Below, in pieces: positions 1 to 9,259 of a stretch of 47,692 nt of DNA. The translations under genes and the position numbers were made by a program. Each line of letters opens with the position of its first letter. The first letter of the stretch is position 1. This DNA is from Spirochaetales bacterium (GTDB lineage Bacteria > Spirochaetota > Spirochaetia > DAHUYW01). The notes beneath the pieces were generated by a model. That model made no database searches. It saw only the letters and a list, made by a program, of their open reading frames with translations, and was not told where the DNA came from. The stretch spans positions 1 through 47,692 of the forward strand of contig DAHUYW010000033.1 in the NCBI GenBank assembly GCA_027306915.1, given 5' to 3'.

Positions 1-914
1 CGAAGATCGGCAGTTTTCGTCGTCGCGCTCAGGGCGAGATAGATCTCGGCCTGCTCGCCGCAGGCCGCAAGCAGCTCCTGCATCTCGGCCAGCCGCGTGT
101 AATCCTTGGGGCTCTTGCCAATGGTGTCGATGAGAATCAGATCTACATCCTGGTAGAGGGCAAGCTTCTTCTTCAGCTCGAGGGTGGTTTCGGCGCAGGA
201 GACTGGGATCCCCATGATCTCCCCGTAGGTCTCAATCTGATTCTTGGCGCCGATGCGGTAGTTGTCGATGGTCAACATCCGGACGCTCTTCGCCTTCTTT
301 CCATCGCTTACGATGCCGTACACGGCGGCGAGCTTCGCGATTGTGGTAGTCTTGCCAACCCCTGTCGGACCAACGAGGATAATCATTCGAGGTTTGTTTT
401 TCGGAACGTCACGGTAGATCGAGATCTGCTCGCCGATCCAACCCATGACGGTAGTCTGCACCAGGCGATAATCGCCAAGATCCTCCAAGGTAAGGTCCTT
501 CTTCAGCCGTTCGATGATCCGAGTCACAAAGCTGCGGGCGAAGTCGTTTTCATAGAGGAGCTCCTCGATCTTCTCGAGGGAAGCAGGCAGCTCCTGACTC
601 TTCGCGGATCCCCCGTCGCTCTCGATTCTGCTCTTGATGGCCTGAACCTCGGCAAGCAGCTGCTGGAGGGTCTGCTCGCTCTTCACATCCCGCAGGATCT
701 TTTTCTTTTCCTCATCGAGATCCAGACGCTTCACGTAGGGAGCCTCTTGGCTGACGTAGCCGGCGATCTCCACCCCCTCTCTCGCGAAAAAGCCCATGAA
801 GCCGCCGATTCTGACGCTTTTCTGCGTCAGAATCTTCGCTCGCTCACCGTACTTCGAACGGATCCTGTCCATGACCTCCCTGTGGGTGGGAGCCTGTTCT
901 GTAAAGTACTCCAT
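1..914 (-). CDS. flhF: Flagellar SRP-family GTPase FlhF, C-terminal part cut by window edge
   Basis: This open frame runs off the left edge; about 304 codons are visible. FlhF is an SRP-type GTPase that helps set flagellar number and position and works at the membrane with the export gate. The N-terminus begins MEYFTEQ, the form I associate with spirochaete FlhF, followed by a basic/acidic linker to about residue 110. The P-loop GPTGVGKT is at about residues 182-189. The G3 region reads DTIGKSPKD, where other SRP GTPases usually have DTAGR. The ATG lies 3 nt after the flhA stop; the SD-like AGGAG abuts the ATG, which is unusually close, so translation may depend on coupling to flhA. The distal GTPase motifs are outside the window. 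Confidence 0.95.
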   Translation of the reverse strand, partial: MEYFTEQAPTHREVMDRIRSKYGERAKILTQKSVRIGGFMGFFAREGVEIAGYVSQEAPYVKRLDLDEEKKKILRDVKSEQTLQQLLAEVQAIKSRIESDGGSAKSQELPASLEKIEELLYENDFARSFVTRIIERLKKDLTLEDLGDYRLVQTTVMGWIGEQISIYRDVPKNKPRMIILVGPTGVGKTTTIAKLAAVYGIVSDGKKAKSVRMLTIDNYRIGAKNQIETYGEIMGIPVSCAETTLELKKKLALYQDVDLILIDTIGKSPKDYTRLAEMQELLAACGEQAEIYLALSATTKTADL

Positions 915-917
915 CTC

Positions 918-3011
918 CTATTTTCCCTCTCCCTCGATTCGAATTTCGCCGAGCGCTTCTACGCGAATGTCAGAGACTATCTCTGGAACGGAGAGCACTA
1001 CGAGGCTCGGAATCTCCCGCTCGGTGCTCGACTTCACGAGCGGCCGCGCGGCCTCCGAGGTTAACACGATGGCGAAATGACCTTGCTCTTGCACACGCTT
1101 GACGGCGTTGGTGAGGGCGTTGATCCAGGAGCGCTGGAGTGCGGGCTCCAAGGCCGCCACAGCCCCGCTTGTCGTTTCCACCCTTGAATCGATGATCTTC
1201 TGCTCGAGGCCGGGCTCGATGGTAAGCACCCGCAACACCTTCTCCTCAGCATACTGCAAACATATCTGCCTTCCAAGTGCTTGACGCACCTTCTCCACGA
1301 GGAATCCAACGTCCTTCGACACGCCGCCGTAGTCCGCAAGGGTCTCGAGAAGCACCACCATGTTGCGGATGGAGATCTGCTCGCGCAGGAGCCCCTGCAT
1401 GACCTTCTGAATCTCTCCGACGCTCAAGACCTTGCGAACCTCTTCGACTACCGCCGGGTAGTCGCCCTTGAGCGAGTCGAGGATGGCCTGGGTCTCCTGC
1501 CGACCGAGAATCTCGGCCGCGTAGCGCTTGATGATCTCGGTCAGGTGGGTCGCTATGATCGAGGGGGCATCGACAACGGTGTAGCCCGCACGCTCCGCCC
1601 GCTCGCGATCCTCCTCCGAGATCCAAAGGCCGGGAAGCCCAAAGGCCGGATCGGTCGTCCGCTCCCCTGGAAGCTCCTCGCGGGTGCCTCCGGGGTTGAT
1701 AGCTAAGTAGGAGCCGATCCGGATTGAGCCCCGCCCCACCTCGACCCCCTTGATCTTGAAGGAGTACTCGGAGGGCTCGAGGCGCATGTTGTCGATGATA
1801 CGGATGCGCGGCACCACGAGCCCGAGGTCGAGGGCTGACTCTCGGCGAATGCGGGTGATGCGGTCGAGGAGCTCCGCCCCCTGGTCCTTGTCCACGAGCG
1901 GAATCAGCCCGTAGCCGAGCTCGAGCGAAAGGGGATCGAGGGGCACCACAGGCGATATCTCGGGAGGGGCCTCCTTGGTAGTCGGGCCCGCCTCCTTCAG
2001 CTTGTCCCGTTCGGCGGCCGCGGCCTGTCGTGCCGAGAGCCTGTAGGCAAGGAAGGCGGTAGTCCCGGCCATCGGTATAAGAACGTACCAGGGGAAACCG
2101 GGGATGAACGCGAGCACGAACAGGAAGAAGGCCGCGATCCAGTAGATCCGTGCCTGACGTGAGAATTGGGTGGTTACGTCCGACCCGAAGGTCCCGTCGG
2201 ATATCGCCCTGGTGACAATCAGGCCGGTCGCGGTCGAGATGAGCAGCGCCGGGAACTGGGTCACCAGGCCATCACCTATCGAGAGCGAGATGTAGGTCTG
2301 CAGCGCCTGCTGAATCGACTCGCCGCGAATGGTAGTTCCCACGATGAAACCGCCGACGAGGTTGATTGCAGTGATGAGGATCCCGACCTTTACGTTGCCC
2401 GAAACGAACTTCGATGCGCCGTCCATCGCACCGTAGAAATCGACCTCGCGCTGGAGATCGTTCTTACGCTCGGTCGCCTCCTCCTCGGCAATCGCGCCCG
2501 AATTGTACTCGGCCTCAATCGCCATCTGTTTGCCGGGCAGCGAATCCAAGGTAAAACGGGCCGCAACCTCCGCGACGCGGGTCGCGCCCTTGGTTATGAC
2601 GACATACTGGACCGCAATGATGATGATGAAGATGATGAGACCGATCACGAGCCCGGCGCTGCCGCTTGTTCCTACCACGAACGTGGCAAAGGCGCGAATG
2701 ATGCGCCCGTTGAAGTGCGCTCCCTGCGACAGGATAAGTCGCGTGGAGCTGACGTTCAGTGCCAGCCCAAAGACCGTCGCGACGAGCAGAATGGTCGGAA
2801 AGACCGAGAACTCAAGCGCGTTCTTCGTGTAGAGAACGATGAGGATTATGAGCAGCGCGAGCATGAGATTGAAGGCGAGCAGGACATCGAGGAGCACGGT
2901 TGGCAGGGGGATAATCATCATCATCACGACGACGATGACGCCCGCCGCAACGAAGATGTCGCTCCGCTGGCTCAAGAACGAGCTCGAAATGACCCTTCGT
3001 ACGTCAGCCAT
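918..3011 (-). CDS. flhA: Flagellar export gate protein FlhA
   Basis: FlhA forms the nonameric export-gate ring of the flagellar type III secretion system in the inner membrane. The 697-residue length is normal for the family. The N-terminal half holds about eight hydrophobic segments (roughly residues 20-310). The FHIPEP signature region near residues 145-180 includes RVAEVAARFTLD and LPGKQMAIEAEYNSG. The C-terminal half, after a charged linker near residues 325-350, is the cytoplasmic domain that receives chaperone-substrate complexes. It lies between flhB and flhF, the usual spirochaete order, with 48 nt to flhB and 3 nt to flhF. Confidence 0.98.
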   Translation of the reverse strand: MADVRRVISSSFLSQRSDIFVAAGVIVVVMMMIIPLPTVLLDVLLAFNLMLALLIILIVLYTKNALEFSVFPTILLVATVFGLALNVSSTRLILSQGAHFNGRIIRAFATFVVGTSGSAGLVIGLIIFIIIIAVQYVVITKGATRVAEVAARFTLDSLPGKQMAIEAEYNSGAIAEEEATERKNDLQREVDFYGAMDGASKFVSGNVKVGILITAINLVGGFIVGTTIRGESIQQALQTYISLSIGDGLVTQFPALLISTATGLIVTRAISDGTFGSDVTTQFSRQARIYWIAAFFLFVLAFIPGFPWYVLIPMAGTTAFLAYRLSARQAAAAERDKLKEAGPTTKEAPPEISPVVPLDPLSLELGYGLIPLVDKDQGAELLDRITRIRRESALDLGLVVPRIRIIDNMRLEPSEYSFKIKGVEVGRGSIRIGSYLAINPGGTREELPGERTTDPAFGLPGLWISEEDRERAERAGYTVVDAPSIIATHLTEIIKRYAAEILGRQETQAILDSLKGDYPAVVEEVRKVLSVGEIQKVMQGLLREQISIRNMVVLLETLADYGGVSKDVGFLVEKVRQALGRQICLQYAEEKVLRVLTIEPGLEQKIIDSRVETTSGAVAALEPALQRSWINALTNAVKRVQEQGHFAIVLTSEAARPLVKSSTEREIPSLVVLSVPEIVSDIRVEALGEIRIEGEGK

Positions 3012-3059
3012 GACAGCTCCTTGTGATGCCCCGGCGGTTCCGCTCGCGATTCAGATCGA

Positions 3060-4331
3060 TCATACCGGCATCTCCGTGCCCTTGCCCGCCATGCGGTACA
3101 CCTGGGCGAGGATTATCGCCATCGCCTCGTAGTATTGCTCGGGGATGACGTCGCCAATCTCGACCTCCTCGTACAGCGCGCGCGCGAGGGGCCTATTTTC
3201 AATTATCGGTATATTGTTCGCCTCGGCGACCTCTCGGATGCGAAAGGCAATCAGGTCGGCGCCTTTGGCAACCATCATCGGCGCCGGCATTCGCTCGCGC
3301 TTCCACTCCATCGCCACCGCAAAGTGAGTCGGGTTGGTTATCACCACGTCCGCGCGCGGAACGTTCTGGATCATGTTGCGAGTCAGAAGCTCGCGCATCC
3401 GCTCCCTGAGTCGGCTGCGCACGCGCGGGTCTCCCTCCTGTTGCCTGCGCTCTTCCTTGACCTCCTGCTTGGTCATTTTCAAAGACTCGATGTGCAGCCG
3501 CCGCTGGAACATGTAGTCCGGAAGCGCGAGGACAAGCAAGGCGAGGGCGCTCTCCACCAGGATACGGAAGGCGATATTCGTGATGGTCGTGAGGCCCAGA
3601 AGAAAGGGCGTGTTGAGCAGGTGCGCGAGCTTCGGAAAGTCGCCGGCGATGTTGAGATAGGCGATCGCCCCGACGATCGCCACCTTCACAACCGACTTCG
3701 CAAGATTGAAGAGAGCCTCCCCCGAGAAGAAAGAGCGGCGCAAGAAGCGTCCCAGCCGCGGGGCAACCCGCGTGACGTCCGGGGTAATGGGCTTCGTGCT
3801 GAAGAGAAAGCCGACCTGCAGGACGTTGCCCATGATTGCGGCGATGAACGCGACAACGGCGACAGGAAAGGTCAGCTTGGCGAAATACGAGAGAAAAGTA
3901 GGAAAGAGCGTTGCATCGGACGTAACGTCGATCTTCGTGGAAGCGGTGAAGTAGTAGCGCAACATCTCGATCATGGTTTGCACGGTATAGGGTCCAAGGA
4001 GCGCAAGGGCGATGATCGGAAAGAGGATAACGAGCGCGCTCGGGAGCTCCGATGACTTCGCAACCTTCCCCTCCTCGCGCGCCTTGCGGATCTTCTGCTC
4101 GGTCGGCTCCTCGGTCCGCCCCTCGTCCTCCGCAGCGAACCACTGCAGATCGATGAAAAAGCGGGAGGATGCTCCCTCCCCGAGGTGCTCCACTGCGCGT
4201 CCGCCGGCCGCCGCGCGGCACTCGACCGCGGGCCTCGCCGACTGGGCGAAACCCGGCACCGAGCAGCCGATCCGATCGATGACGGCAAGCTCGCCGTCGC
4301 AAGCCTCTCGAAGCGGGTCGCCCGCGCTCAC
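3060..4331 (-). CDS. flhB: Flagellar export switch protein FlhB, with N-terminal extension
   Basis: FlhB is the membrane export component that switches substrate specificity from hook to filament proteins. The autocleavage motif NPTH is present (VVITNPTHFAVAMEW), and four hydrophobic segments precede the soluble C-terminal domain. The frame opens with GTG overlapping the fliR stop (GTGA), which suggests translational coupling. This gives a 423-residue protein, longer than the roughly 355-380 usual for the family. About 57 residues, Ala/Gly-rich with three cysteines, precede the conserved start region FIDLQWFAAEDEGRTEEPT. No ATG or well-placed SD lies between the GTG and the conserved region, so either the extension is real or a non-canonical start is used. 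Confidence 0.95.
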   Translation of the reverse strand: MSAGDPLREACDGELAVIDRIGCSVPGFAQSARPAVECRAAAGGRAVEHLGEGASSRFFIDLQWFAAEDEGRTEEPTEQKIRKAREEGKVAKSSELPSALVILFPIIALALLGPYTVQTMIEMLRYYFTASTKIDVTSDATLFPTFLSYFAKLTFPVAVVAFIAAIMGNVLQVGFLFSTKPITPDVTRVAPRLGRFLRRSFFSGEALFNLAKSVVKVAIVGAIAYLNIAGDFPKLAHLLNTPFLLGLTTITNIAFRILVESALALLVLALPDYMFQRRLHIESLKMTKQEVKEERRQQEGDPRVRSRLRERMRELLTRNMIQNVPRADVVITNPTHFAVAMEWKRERMPAPMMVAKGADLIAFRIREVAEANNIPIIENRPLARALYEEVEIGDVIPEQYYEAMAIILAQVYRMAGKGTEMPV

Positions 4332-5122
4332 GGCTTTGCTCCTTGAAGCAAGGTCAGCAGCCTTGCAATCGAATCGAAGCTCTTCTGGATGACAAGAGCC
4401 ATCGAATCGACCATGAACGGCGTGATGAGGAACAGAACGACGAACGATACCGTTATCGCGATGGGGAAGCCCATCATGAGGAGGTTCATCTGCGGTGCCG
4501 CCTTCCCGAGCAACCCCATCCCCACCGATACCAGGAGCAACGTCCCCACTACCGGAAGAGACATAACGAGCGCCGTCTGGAAGAGAACTCCCAGGCTGCC
4601 AAGAACCATCGGAAACAGATCGTTCCGGTGAAGAACGAGATCGACCGCGCGCACCTTATCGAAGCCCTGCGCGATTCCGAGCAGGAAGAGCTTCTGAAAG
4701 CCGCCTACCGCAATGAAGACATACATCGCGATTATGTTGATGAACTGCCCTTCGATTGGAATCTCCACCTGGGCCAGGACATCGAAGGTCTGTGTAAAGC
4801 CGAAGCCGGTCTGCACCGAGAAGAACTCTCCCACGGCGAGAAACGCCGAATAGATGACCACGAGGAAGAAGCTGATGATGATCCCGATCATCGCCTCCCC
4901 CAGCACCAGGAGGGCGTACTCGAGGGGGGCTTGCGGAATCGGGTAGCCCGCATGCATGACGTTCGGAAAAACGACGACGCCTGCAAAAAACGCCAAACCT
5001 ATCTTGGCTATCTGCGGCACGCCAACCGAGCTGATGACCGGCGCCAGCTCGATGATCGCCAGGATGCGCACGAAAACGAGGAGGAAGACCTGAGCGTTCT
5101 GGACGATGAAATCAAGCGCCAC
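4328..5122 (-). CDS. fliR: Flagellar export gate protein FliR
   Basis: FliR joins FliP and FliQ in the core export channel of the flagellar type III secretion apparatus. The 264-residue product is strongly hydrophobic, with about six membrane segments, and starts MALDFIVQNAQVFLLVFVRI, a typical FliR N-terminus. It follows fliQ after 11 nt and overlaps the flhB GTG start by 4 nt. FliP, FliQ, FliR, FlhB and FlhA are encoded consecutively, so the full membrane export gate is present here. Confidence 0.97.
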   Translation of the reverse strand: MALDFIVQNAQVFLLVFVRILAIIELAPVISSVGVPQIAKIGLAFFAGVVVFPNVMHAGYPIPQAPLEYALLVLGEAMIGIIISFFLVVIYSAFLAVGEFFSVQTGFGFTQTFDVLAQVEIPIEGQFINIIAMYVFIAVGGFQKLFLLGIAQGFDKVRAVDLVLHRNDLFPMVLGSLGVLFQTALVMSLPVVGTLLLVSVGMGLLGKAAPQMNLLMMGFPIAITVSFVVLFLITPFMVDSMALVIQKSFDSIARLLTLLQGAKP

Positions 5123-5133
5123 GCTTCATCCCC

Positions 5134-5403
5134 TTACTTGACCATGTCCGGTATTTGAGCAAACAGCGACTGCGTATACTGCACGAGGGTCGTGAACATC
5201 CACGGGCCAAACAGGATGAGCGCAAGGAGAATTGCGGCAATCTTCGGCACAAACGACAGTGTCTGCTCCTGTATGGAGGTAGTCGCTTGAATGATCGAGA
5301 TGATGAGGCCTACACCAAGCCCAATTATCAGTGCTGGGGCCGAGAGAAGGAGGACCTGTAGAACGCCGCTCCTCATCAAGTAGGATGCGAACCCAATGCT
5401 CAC
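5134..5403 (-). CDS. fliQ: Flagellar export gate protein FliQ
   Basis: FliQ is a small two-helix membrane protein that wraps around the FliP-FliR core of the export channel. The 89-residue length is the family norm. Two hydrophobic segments (about residues 15-40 and 52-75) flank the conserved ISIIQATTSIQEQTLSFVPK. It sits 12 nt after fliP and 11 nt before fliR in the usual P-Q-R order. Confidence 0.97.
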   Translation of the reverse strand: MSIGFASYLMRSGVLQVLLLSAPALIIGLGVGLIISIIQATTSIQEQTLSFVPKIAAILLALILFGPWMFTTLVQYTQSLFAQIPDMVK

Positions 5404-5415
5404 ATTGTCCTCCCT

Positions 5416-6219
5416 TTAGTGAAAGCTCAAGACGAGCTGTTGCGTAAGAAGATCCCACCCGTTCACCAGGACGAAGAGGATCAGCTTGAATGGAAGCGAG
5501 ATCATGACCGGAGGCAACATGATCATTCCCATGGACATGAGAATCGATGCCACGACCATATCGATGATGATGAACGGTATGAAAAGCAGTATCCCTATCT
5601 TGAAGGCCACCGTCATCTCGTGAAGAACAAACGCAGGAATAAGGACATAAGTCGGCACATCGGCAAGGGTCCTCGGTTTTGGAAGGCCCCGCATGCTCAT
5701 GAACAGGGCGATGTTTTTGGGATCACTCTGCATTTGCCGGAACATAAACACCCGCAAGGGTGCAATCCCTTTGGTGTACATCTGCTCGATGCCGATCTTT
5801 CCGTCGGCGAAGGGCTTGAACGAGTCGGTGTACATCTTGTCGAAGGTCGGCCACATGATGAAGAGAGTAAGAAAAAGCGATATTCCCATCATAACCTGCG
5901 TTTGCGGTACCTGCTGAAGCGAGAGTGCCCGCTTCACAAAGTCGAGAACGATTGCAATGCGCAGGAAGGATGTCATTAGGATGATGATTGACGGAGCCAG
6001 CGTAAGCACGGCAAGGAGGAGCAGCAGCTGAATGCTGAGCGCAACCTCCTTGTTGTTGGTCGGCTGGCGGACCGTTACGTTAACGAAAGGCACCTGCGGG
6101 ACGTTGCCGATCCCGTATTGGGTGGCGCTCCGGGTCACCGACTGGGCATAGACGCCAGTCGCACCCGCCATGCCCAGGGCGCACAGCAAGACCACCAGTG
6201 ACACAATCTTCTTGACCAT
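5416..6219 (-). CDS. fliP: Flagellar export channel protein FliP
   Basis: FliP forms the pentameric core of the flagellar export channel. I place the start at the ATG of MVKKIVSLVV because a strong SD (GGAGGGGG) lies just upstream and the product begins with a cleavable signal peptide, as FliP does; the frame stays open further upstream only across the fliO coding region. The predicted length is 267 residues. Conserved stretches include LAPSIIILMTSFLRIAIVL, a QVPQTQVMMGISLFLTLFIM region and the C-terminal MLPPVMISLPFKLILFVLVNGW. There is a 107-nt gap after fliO with no gene that I can support. Confidence 0.97.
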   Translation of the reverse strand: MVKKIVSLVVLLCALGMAGATGVYAQSVTRSATQYGIGNVPQVPFVNVTVRQPTNNKEVALSIQLLLLLAVLTLAPSIIILMTSFLRIAIVLDFVKRALSLQQVPQTQVMMGISLFLTLFIMWPTFDKMYTDSFKPFADGKIGIEQMYTKGIAPLRVFMFRQMQSDPKNIALFMSMRGLPKPRTLADVPTYVLIPAFVLHEMTVAFKIGILLFIPFIIIDMVVASILMSMGMIMLPPVMISLPFKLILFVLVNGWDLLTQQLVLSFH

Positions 6220-6326
6220 TCCCCCTCCCAGTTTCGAGTACGTTGCTACTGCGTCTTCACAACCATTTTCCCGGCGGACGCCCGCCCCCGCTCCTGTCTC
6301 CGGAGCCTCGAGCGGCGGCCGCCACT

Positions 6327-6986
6327 TTACATCTTCTTCAGCCGCTCGCGCTGCTGGCGGATGAAGCCAAAGGGGTCGATAGCCGGAGCGCCCAGCGGCG
6401 CCCCGCTCCCGCCGCGTACGAACATTCCACCGAAGACCTCGCGGAAGCTGCGCTTTGCGACTAAGGTTCCCCTCTCGGCGGCCTTGATTCGGATCTCGTC
6501 CATCGACTCTTTGTCGCGAATCTCGGCTACAAGCGCCACGCCGCTTTCGGATGAACCCACGAGGAACATCTGCTTTCCAACCTCCACCAGATGGAGGGAC
6601 CGATTGGCCTGAAGGACTTTCGTCGAAAGGAGCCCTATTACCTCGTTTTCCTGTTGTCGCGGCCCCCCCGCCCTTTTCAGGAAATAGAACAGCAGGTAGA
6701 TCCCCGCGATCACCAGGGCGAGAATGAGAAGCATCTGAACGAAGTCCCACACGCCGTAGCTCTTCACCGGCGTCGTGGCGGCCTTATTTCCCGAGGAATT
6801 GTCGTGAATAATGATGTTGCGCTCGTCCGGGAATTGCGTGCTCGGAGCTCCCCCCGCGGCGGCACCCACTTCCGTCGAGCTCGGGGAGTCGGAATGGTTG
6901 GACTTTGTCTGAACCGGCTGCGCTTGCGCCGCTGCAACGGCGCTCATGAGCAGAAGAATGGCAAATGCGGAGAACTTAATATTCAC
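6327..6986 (-). CDS. fliO: Flagellar biosynthesis protein FliO/FliZ
   Basis: FliO is a membrane protein needed for assembly of the FliP complex; spirochaete versions have been called FliZ. I choose the GTG start that follows the SD GGGAGGGG (product MNIKFSAFAILLLM), giving 219 residues; an upstream in-frame TTG would put the SD inside the gene. There is an N-terminal signal-peptide-like segment, a low-complexity Ser/Ala/Gly periplasmic stretch to about residue 75, one membrane helix near residues 80-105 (FVQMLLILALVIAGIYLLFY), and a cytoplasmic domain with the FliO-like VIGLLSTKVLQANRSLHLVEV. It lies between fliY and fliP. The assignment rests on topology and position as well as sequence. Confidence 0.88.
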   Translation of the reverse strand: MNIKFSAFAILLLMSAVAAAQAQPVQTKSNHSDSPSSTEVGAAAGGAPSTQFPDERNIIIHDNSSGNKAATTPVKSYGVWDFVQMLLILALVIAGIYLLFYFLKRAGGPRQQENEVIGLLSTKVLQANRSLHLVEVGKQMFLVGSSESGVALVAEIRDKESMDEIRIKAAERGTLVAKRSFREVFGGMFVRGGSGAPLGAPAIDPFGFIRQQRERLKKM

Positions 6987-7064
6987 ATCCCCTCCCAAGT
7001 GTTGAATATTGTCCCACGAAACTAAGTGCTTTTTACTGTCGAACCGAATGACTTGGAGCCTACT

Positions 7065-7072
7065 ACCTCCTT
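7065..7072 (-). other. Orphan perfect Shine-Dalgarno sequence
   Basis: A perfect AAGGAGGT lies in the 88-nt gap between the fliY stop and fliO. No ATG, GTG or TTG follows at a usable distance. fliO has its own SD (GGGAGGGG). It is probably a chance match or a remnant. Confidence 0.3.
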
Positions 7073-7074
7073 TG

Positions 7075-8208
7075 CTACATATCGGCTACCCGATCCATCG
7101 GGGAGACAATCTCGGTCACGCGAACCCCGAAGTTCTCGTCGATTACTACAACCTCTCCCTTTGCGATGAGCTTGTGGTTGACCAAGATATCGACGGGCTC
7201 GCCAGCGAGCTTGTCGAGCTCGATGATCGTGCCCTCTCCCATGCCCAAGATGTCCCGGATGAGCTTCTTCGTGCGCCCAAGCTCCACGGTCATCTCCATG
7301 TACACGTCCATGAGAAGACCGATGTTGCCCTGGTCCCCGGGGGTTGCGACCCCGCTCAAGCTCGGAAACTGCACCGGCTGGACGCTCGCCTGCTGCATGA
7401 TCGGGCTGCCTCCCTGGGGCGCGCCGTAGGTCGGTGGAGCGGCATAGGGGGACGCCTGGGGTGCATATCCCGGCTGCGGGGCATAGCCTCCCCCCGCAGG
7501 GGCTGCCTTTCGCTGCGCGGCTGCACGCTGGCCGGGCGCCGCCTGCCCCGCCCCCGCCGGCTTCATCATCGAAACCACCTGAGCCGCAGTCGGCGCGCCG
7601 AACAGCTCGATGATCTCCGCAGGAGCCTCCCCTTCCACGCTCACCGGGTAGGTGACCGCGACAAGGTAGTCCTCGGCCAGGCTCACGTCGTCGCGCCCGA
7701 CAAGGTGCGTCTCGCCCGCGGTAGTCGAAACCGATCCCCCGAGCCGATCGCTCAGCTCGGTGACGGTCGACCCCGCCATCGTGTTTCCGGCCTCCTCGAG
7801 CGCAGAGAGCGCGGCCTCATTCAGGTCGACACCATCCTGCCCCATCATGAGCCCAGCCACCATGGTTGCAGTCTGCGGCGAGAGGACGTAGGAATGCTCT
7901 CCCGCGGCCACTCCTGAGAAATCGATCCGAATCTCGACCACTTCGGCCGGAAGTTTTCCGACGAGATCCGCCCGCGATATCAGCTCCGCCTGAGGGGCTT
8001 CAACCTTCACTCCCTTGCCGAGCATTCCCGAAAGATTCGATCCCTGGGACGCGGTGAGCCCTGCGAGGAGGCTTGCGAAGCTCTGCACCTCCTTCGGGGA
8101 AAGAGGAGCTGCCTCCTGCGGAGCGGCGGAAGGCGCGCCGAAATCCATGCCGCCACCACCCTGAAGCAGTGCATCAATCTCGTCTTGGGACAGTGAACCG
8201 TCACTCAT
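7075..8208 (-). CDS. fliY: Flagellar motor switch protein FliY (FliN with CheC-like region)
   Basis: FliY is the spirochaete/Bacillus form of FliN in the cytoplasmic C ring, joining a switch domain to a CheC-like CheY-P phosphatase region. The N-terminal peptide SQDEIDALLQ matches the CheY-P-binding peptide of FliM/FliY. The middle part (about residues 30-200) holds one CheC-type site (ExxN in ALEEAGNTMAGS); I could not see the second site found in Bacillus FliY. A Pro/Ala/Gly/Gln-rich linker (about residues 205-275) precedes the C-terminal SpoA domain (MDVYMEMTVELGRTKKLIRD to the end). Length is 377 residues. It starts 3 nt after fliM. Confidence 0.95.
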   Translation of the reverse strand: MSDGSLSQDEIDALLQGGGGMDFGAPSAAPQEAAPLSPKEVQSFASLLAGLTASQGSNLSGMLGKGVKVEAPQAELISRADLVGKLPAEVVEIRIDFSGVAAGEHSYVLSPQTATMVAGLMMGQDGVDLNEAALSALEEAGNTMAGSTVTELSDRLGGSVSTTAGETHLVGRDDVSLAEDYLVAVTYPVSVEGEAPAEIIELFGAPTAAQVVSMMKPAGAGQAAPGQRAAAQRKAAPAGGGYAPQPGYAPQASPYAAPPTYGAPQGGSPIMQQASVQPVQFPSLSGVATPGDQGNIGLLMDVYMEMTVELGRTKKLIRDILGMGEGTIIELDKLAGEPVDILVNHKLIAKGEVVVIDENFGVRVTEIVSPMDRVADM

Positions 8209-8211
8209 CTC

Positions 8212-9237
8212 CTACTCCTCTCCTTCGGCCGCGAGCTCTTCGAATTCCTCTTTGCTTACATCTTCGAGCTTTCGCACAATCTGCACCGCTATCTTGTTGC
8301 CAACGACGCCGGGGCGGCAGAGAAACTTCTCGCGATTACCCACCTTCAGGACCATCGCGTCGCCGACCCTGACGTTCGGCAGGCGAATAACGTCTCCGTT
8401 GCGCAGAAGGAGAACCTCCCGCACCGTGAGATTCATGCTTCCCACCTCGGCGACGACAGGAACATCGATGGTCGAGATTCGATCCTTCAGGATATTGAGG
8501 TTCTCCGTAGTCGCGCCGCTGCGAACCGACGAATACATGTACTGAGCCGACAGCTTCGAGATGATCGGCTCGATCGTCAGGTAGGGAATGCAGAAGTTCA
8601 TCATCCCCTCGACCTCCCCGACCTTCGTCTCGAGGGTTACGAGCACGACCATCTCGGTTGGAGGTACGATCTGAGCGAACTGAGGATTGGTCTCGATCTG
8701 TCCGAGACGCGGCCGCAGATCGATGACCTGGCTCCAGGCCTCTCGGAGATTGCCGAGGATTCGCACGATGATCCCTTCCATCACCGATTGCTCGATGTCG
8801 GAAAGGTCCCGCGAAACCTTCGCCCCCTCGCCCTTACCGCCGAAAAGGCGGTCGATGATCGTGAAGGTTACCGCCGGATCGATCTCGAGGACGGATGAAC
8901 CCTTCAGCGGGTCCATGTTGATGATGCCGAGGGTAGTGGGGTTGGGGATCGAGCGAATGAACTCTTCGTAGGTAAGCTGGTCGACGGAGGCGACGTGAAC
9001 GTGGACCATGCTGCGCAGCTGCGCCGAGAGGGCGGTCGTCGTCAACCGCGCGAAGGTTTCGTGCATGATGGAGACCGTTCGGATCTGCTCTTTGGAGAAC
9101 TTGTCAGGCCGCTTGAAGTCGTAGATCTTGATCTTGCGCTGATCTGCTGCCTGGCTGACCTCCTCAGTTTCTATGTCGCCCGTCGAAATCGCGGTCAAGA
9201 GCTGGTCGATCTCGTCCTGCGACAGTACCTCGTTCAT
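8212..9237 (-). CDS. fliM: Flagellar motor switch protein FliM
   Basis: FliM is the C-ring protein that binds CheY-P and, with FliG and FliY, controls rotation direction. The 341-residue product has the N-terminal CheY-P-binding peptide (VLSQDEIDQLL), a CheC-like middle domain with the FliG-contact loop GGKGEG, and a C-terminal SpoA domain (ISTIDVPVVAEVGSMNLTVRE). The ATG follows a good SD (GAGGGGGAAG). It lies between fliL and fliY, the conserved spirochaete order. Confidence 0.98.
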   Translation of the reverse strand: MNEVLSQDEIDQLLTAISTGDIETEEVSQAADQRKIKIYDFKRPDKFSKEQIRTVSIMHETFARLTTTALSAQLRSMVHVHVASVDQLTYEEFIRSIPNPTTLGIINMDPLKGSSVLEIDPAVTFTIIDRLFGGKGEGAKVSRDLSDIEQSVMEGIIVRILGNLREAWSQVIDLRPRLGQIETNPQFAQIVPPTEMVVLVTLETKVGEVEGMMNFCIPYLTIEPIISKLSAQYMYSSVRSGATTENLNILKDRISTIDVPVVAEVGSMNLTVREVLLLRNGDVIRLPNVRVGDAMVLKVGNREKFLCRPGVVGNKIAVQIVRKLEDVSKEEFEELAAEGEE

Positions 9238-9259
9238 CTTCCCCCTCGTAAAGACAAAC

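Noticed and set aside
6220..6750. Upstream extension of the fliP frame
   Set aside because: It runs through fliO in another frame, lacks FliP similarity and would bury the signal peptide; the ATG at 6219 has a strong SD.
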